Both the position numbers and the translations under genes were made by a program. Shown here one piece after another: positions 5,508 through 8,225 of a stretch of DNA of 8,225 bases. How positions within the stretch are numbered: the first letter of the stretch is position 1; each line of letters begins with the position of its first letter. The stretch spans positions 1 through 8,225 of the forward strand of contig JAAEES010000040.1 in NCBI GenBank assembly GCA_013415575.1. The letters run 5' to 3'. The DNA is from Methanomicrobiales archaeon. GTDB lineage: Archaea > Halobacteriota > Methanomicrobia > Methanomicrobiales > Methanospirillaceae. Under the pieces are notes generated by a model. That model saw only the letters and a program-made list of their open reading frames with translations. It was not told where the DNA came from and made no database searches.

Positions 5508-7261
5508 AAGAGAAGACAGGAAAAGACAGGAGCGGAGTCCTCAAGCGGATCGCCGGGCCGGTCGTCACCGCGGTCAATATTGACGCGCACATGTACGACG
5601 TGGTGAAGGTCGGCAACGAGGAGCTCATGGGAGAGGTCATCAAGATCCAGGGTGAAGATACCATCATCCAGGTCTACGAAGACACCTCAGGGATCAAACC
5701 CGGAGAGCCCGTTGTTAACACGGGTCTTTCCCTCGCCGTGGAACTCGGGCCGGGACTCCTGACCAGTATTTATGACGGGATTCAGAGACCCCTCTCCGTC
5801 CTTGTGGACAAGATGGGCGATTTCATTGAGCGGGGAGTCTCTGCCCCGGGACTTGACCACCAGAAGAAATGGGATTTCAAACCCCTGGTGAAAGAAGGAG
5901 ACCGGGTGTCACCGGGTTCTATCATCGGTGAAGTTCAGGAGACCAACATTGTCCATAAGATTCTCGTACCCCCCAACGTGGGGGGCGGAACGGTAAAGAA
6001 CATCAAGGCGGGGTCTTTCACCGTCGATGAGGTCGTCTGCACCCTGGATTCGGGAACCGCGCTCTCCCTGATGCACAAGTGGCCGGTCCGGGTTCCCCGT
6101 CCGGTACAGGAGAAGATGAACCCGACCATCCCGCTCATCACCGGACAGCGGATTCTTGACGGTCTGTTCCCGATTGCCAAGGGAGGTACCGCAGCCATTC
6201 CTGGTCCTTTCGGGAGCGGAAAGACGGTCACCCAGCAGCAGCTCGCCAAGTGGAGTGATGCGGAGATCGTGGTCTATATCGGCTGCGGAGAACGCGGAAA
6301 CGAGATGACCGAAGTACTCACCGAGTTCCCGGAGCTTGAAGACCCGAAGAGCGGGAAACCGCTCATGGAGCGGACCGTTCTTATCGCAAATACGAGCAAC
6401 ATGCCGGTCGCTGCCCGTGAGGCATCGGTGTACACCGGAATAACCATCGCCGAATACTTCCGCGATATGGGATACGACGTCTCGCTGATGGCAGACTCTA
6501 CCTCCCGGTGGGCAGAAGCGATGAGGGAGATCTCCTCCCGGCTGGAAGAGATGCCGGGAGAAGAGGGGTACCCGGCATACCTTGCCGCCCGGCTCTCGGA
6601 ATTCTACGAGCGGGCTGGCCTGGTCCAGACCCTCTCCGGGAAGAACGGGTCGGTCTCGGTCATCGGTGCGGTATCCCCGCCCGGTGGTGATTTCTCCGAG
6701 CCGGTCACCCAGAACACGCTTCGTATCGTGAAAGTCTTCTGGGCACTGGACGCAAAGCTCTCCCAGCGCCGGCACTTCCCGGCCATCAACTGGCTCAATT
6801 CGTACTCGCTCTATCTCGACACGCTCCATGACTGGTACGACAAGGAAGTCTCTCCGGAATGGAACGTGATCCGATCCTGGGCAATGGAGGTTCTCCAGAA
6901 AGAAGCCGAACTCCAGGAAATCGTTCAGCTGGTGGGATCCGATGCCCTCCCCGAGGCCGAACAGGTCACCATCGAGGTGGCCCGGATGATCCGCGAGATC
7001 TTCCTGCAGCAGAATGCCTATGATGCGGTGGACACATTCTGCGATATGTCCAAGCAGTACGACATGATGAAGGCCATCCGGAGTTTCTCCGATCATGCCT
7101 ATGCTGCACAGTCGGCAGGGGTCACCCCGCTGCAGATTATCGGGGTCAAGTCCAAGAACGATCTCCCTCAGATCAAGTTCATCAAGGACTACAAACCCGA
7201 GCTCGAACGGATCCTGAAAGCCATGGACAGTGAATTCAACACGCTGAGGTCGTCGGCATGA
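5498..7261 (+). CDS. atpA: A-type ATP synthase subunit A (catalytic), EC 7.1.2.2
   Basis: The 587-residue catalytic subunit makes or hydrolyses ATP at the A/B interfaces of the head. The N-terminal beta barrel starts at LKRIAGPVVTA (15-25), and the family's extra non-homologous region spans about 110-190. The nucleotide-binding domain has the Walker A motif GPFGSGKT (236-243; Lys242, Thr243), the catalytic glutamate in GCGERGNEM (Glu265) and the Walker B aspartate in VSLMADSTSRW (Asp333). The helical C-terminal domain follows LSQRRHFPAINW (421-432). The start is GTG 5498: it lies inside the end of atpF with GGGTG (5486-5490) seven bases upstream, and no ATG occurs before the barrel. Unlike some Thermococcales and Thermoplasmatales homologues, it has no intein in the P-loop. 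The stop overlaps the atpB start as ATGA. Confidence 0.98.
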   Translation: MEVKEKTGKDRSGVLKRIAGPVVTAVNIDAHMYDVVKVGNEELMGEVIKIQGEDTIIQVYEDTSGIKPGEPVVNTGLSLAVELGPGLLTSIYDGIQRPLSVLVDKMGDFIERGVSAPGLDHQKKWDFKPLVKEGDRVSPGSIIGEVQETNIVHKILVPPNVGGGTVKNIKAGSFTVDEVVCTLDSGTALSLMHKWPVRVPRPVQEKMNPTIPLITGQRILDGLFPIAKGGTAAIPGPFGSGKTVTQQQLAKWSDAEIVVYIGCGERGNEMTEVLTEFPELEDPKSGKPLMERTVLIANTSNMPVAAREASVYTGITIAEYFRDMGYDVSLMADSTSRWAEAMREISSRLEEMPGEEGYPAYLAARLSEFYERAGLVQTLSGKNGSVSVIGAVSPPGGDFSEPVTQNTLRIVKVFWALDAKLSQRRHFPAINWLNSYSLYLDTLHDWYDKEVSPEWNVIRSWAMEVLQKEAELQEIVQLVGSDALPEAEQVTIEVARMIREIFLQQNAYDAVDTFCDMSKQYDMMKAIRSFSDHAYAAQSAGVTPLQIIGVKSKNDLPQIKFIKDYKPELERILKAMDSEFNTLRSSA

Positions 7262-8225
7262 AGGAGTATCGAACGATATCAAAGATCGCCGGCCCCCTGG
7301 TCTTTGTCGAGAAGACTGAACCCGTCGGATATGGTGAACTGGTCAACATCGCACTGTTTGACGGAACCATCAAGCGTGGCCAGGTTCTTGACACGAGTGA
7401 TGACCTGGTGGTCGTCCAGGTCTTCGAGACCACGGCAGGTATCGGGAAGGACAGCGGGGTCCGGTTCCTTGGAGAGACCATCAAGATGCCGGTCGGCAGG
7501 GAGATGCTCGGCCGTATCCTCTCTGGTGGCGGAAAACCCATTGACGGCGGACCGGAAATCGTCCCCGAAAAGCGGCTTGAGATCACCGGAGCGGCAATCA
7601 ACCCCTATGCCAGGGCATCGCCTGAGGAGTTTATCCAGACCGGTATCTCCACCATCGACGGGACCAACACCCTCGTACGGGGACAGAAACTCCCCATCTT
7701 CAGCGGTGCAGGGCTTCCCCACAACAACATTGCGCTCCAGATTGCCCGGCAGTCGAAAGTGCTCGGATCGAAGGAAGAGTTTGCGGTGGTCTTTGCCGCC
7801 ATGGGTATCACCAAGGAAGAGGCCAACCACTTCATGCAGGACTTCGAACGGACCGGGGCACTTGAACGGGCAGTGGTGTTCCTGAACCTCGCCGACGATC
7901 CGGCTGTAGAGCGGATTATCACCCCGAGACTCGCCCTCACGACCGCCGAGTACCTGGCCTTCGACCTCGGGATGCATGTGCTGGTCATCCTCACCGACAT
8001 GACCAACTACTGCGAGGCGCTCCGGCAGATCGGGGCTGCCCGTGAGGAGGTGCCGGGACGGCGGGGTTACCCCGGATATATGTACACTGATCTTGCCGGT
8101 ATCTACGAGCGGGCAGGAATCATCAAGGGCAAGAAGGGATCGATCACCCAGTTCCCGATCCTGACCATGCCCGGTGATGATATCACGCACCCGATCCCGG
8201 ACCTGACCGGGTACATCACGGAAGG
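7258..8225 (+). CDS. atpB: A-type ATP synthase subunit B (non-catalytic), 5' part
   Basis: The first 322 codons, of roughly 460 expected, are present and the gene runs off the right edge. Subunit B alternates with A in the head and supplies part of each nucleotide site, but it does not catalyse. The beta barrel begins at TISKIAGPLVFVEKT (6-20). In place of a Walker A motif it has IFSGAGLPHNNIA (147-159), lacking the Lys-Thr pair, which marks the non-catalytic subunit. Later motifs are VLVILTDMTNYCEALR (241-256), equivalent to Walker B, and VPGRRGYPGYMYTDLAGIYE (265-284). GAGGT at 7246-7250 lies seven bases before the ATG, and ATG overlaps the TGA of atpA by four bases. That overlap suits translational coupling of two subunits needed three to three. 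The C-terminal helical domain is outside the window. Confidence 0.97.
   Translation, partial: MKEYRTISKIAGPLVFVEKTEPVGYGELVNIALFDGTIKRGQVLDTSDDLVVVQVFETTAGIGKDSGVRFLGETIKMPVGREMLGRILSGGGKPIDGGPEIVPEKRLEITGAAINPYARASPEEFIQTGISTIDGTNTLVRGQKLPIFSGAGLPHNNIALQIARQSKVLGSKEEFAVVFAAMGITKEEANHFMQDFERTGALERAVVFLNLADDPAVERIITPRLALTTAEYLAFDLGMHVLVILTDMTNYCEALRQIGAAREEVPGRRGYPGYMYTDLAGIYERAGIIKGKKGSITQFPILTMPGDDITHPIPDLTGYITE

Noticed and set aside
6203..6226. Intein insertion at the atpA P-loop, known in some archaea
   Set aside because: The GPFGSGKT motif is uninterrupted and subunit A has its normal length.
5909..7282. A 457-codon open frame on the minus strand opposite atpA
   Set aside because: It is the mirror of a gene with G/C-rich third positions, which removes stop codons from the opposite strand. 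The product is low in complexity and resembles no family, while atpA is certain.
7279..8190. A 303-codon open frame on the minus strand opposite atpB
   Set aside because: Same cause as for atpA; the plus-strand frame is unmistakably ATP synthase subunit B.
1..8225. CRISPR arrays, tRNA or rRNA genes, insertion sequences, or a new defence or mobile system
   Set aside because: No regularly spaced long repeats, no tRNA-like cloverleaf in the gaps, no transposase and no terminal repeats were seen. Except for the two small upstream genes, all coding content is the standard ATP synthase operon.

Overview
The window carries most of an archaeal A1Ao-type ATP synthase operon, read entirely on the + strand, preceded by two smaller genes on the same strand. 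The gene set and order (atpH-I-K-E-C-F-A-B), the moderately GC-rich coding sequence with G/C-rich third positions, Shine-Dalgarno sites of the AGGAGGTGAT family and the wording of the ATPase proteins all point to a methanogenic euryarchaeon. Order Methanomicrobiales, perhaps near Methanoregulaceae, is the likely source. That placement rests on recognising the protein sequences, not on a search.

Layout. Bases 1-193 are the 3' end of a small membrane protein of the BofA family, whose start lies upstream of the window. Bases 278-787 encode a 169-residue protein I do not recognise. Bases 788-1000 (213 bp) are the only sizeable non-coding stretch. It holds a small hairpin, three GAATC repeats one helical turn apart, T-rich tracts, TATA-like elements, and a perfect 7-bp inverted repeat just before the ribosome-binding site of atpH. 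This is where I place the promoter of the ATP synthase operon. From 1001 to the end the genes are packed tightly: they overlap by 14, 10 or 4 bases or are separated by 1 to 14 bases. atpB runs off the right edge; atpD and anything after it lie outside.

How the genes work together. atpI (subunit a) and atpK (the c ring) form the membrane ion motor. atpH and atpE form the peripheral stalks. atpC and atpF belong to the central stalk. atpA (catalytic) and atpB (non-catalytic) form the A3B3 head, where ion flow is turned into ATP. Key residues are present: the essential arginine of subunit a (Arg560), the ion-binding glutamate of subunit c (Glu67), and the Walker A, GER and Walker B motifs of subunit A. 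No gene looks broken, and there is no intein in atpA.

I saw no RNA gene, CRISPR array, insertion sequence or new multigene system. The points most worth a second look are the second carboxylate in the c subunit (Glu38), the hairpin in the atpH leader, the BofA homologue in an archaeon, the unassigned 169-residue protein, and a possible 27-codon ORF that overlaps its start by ATGA.
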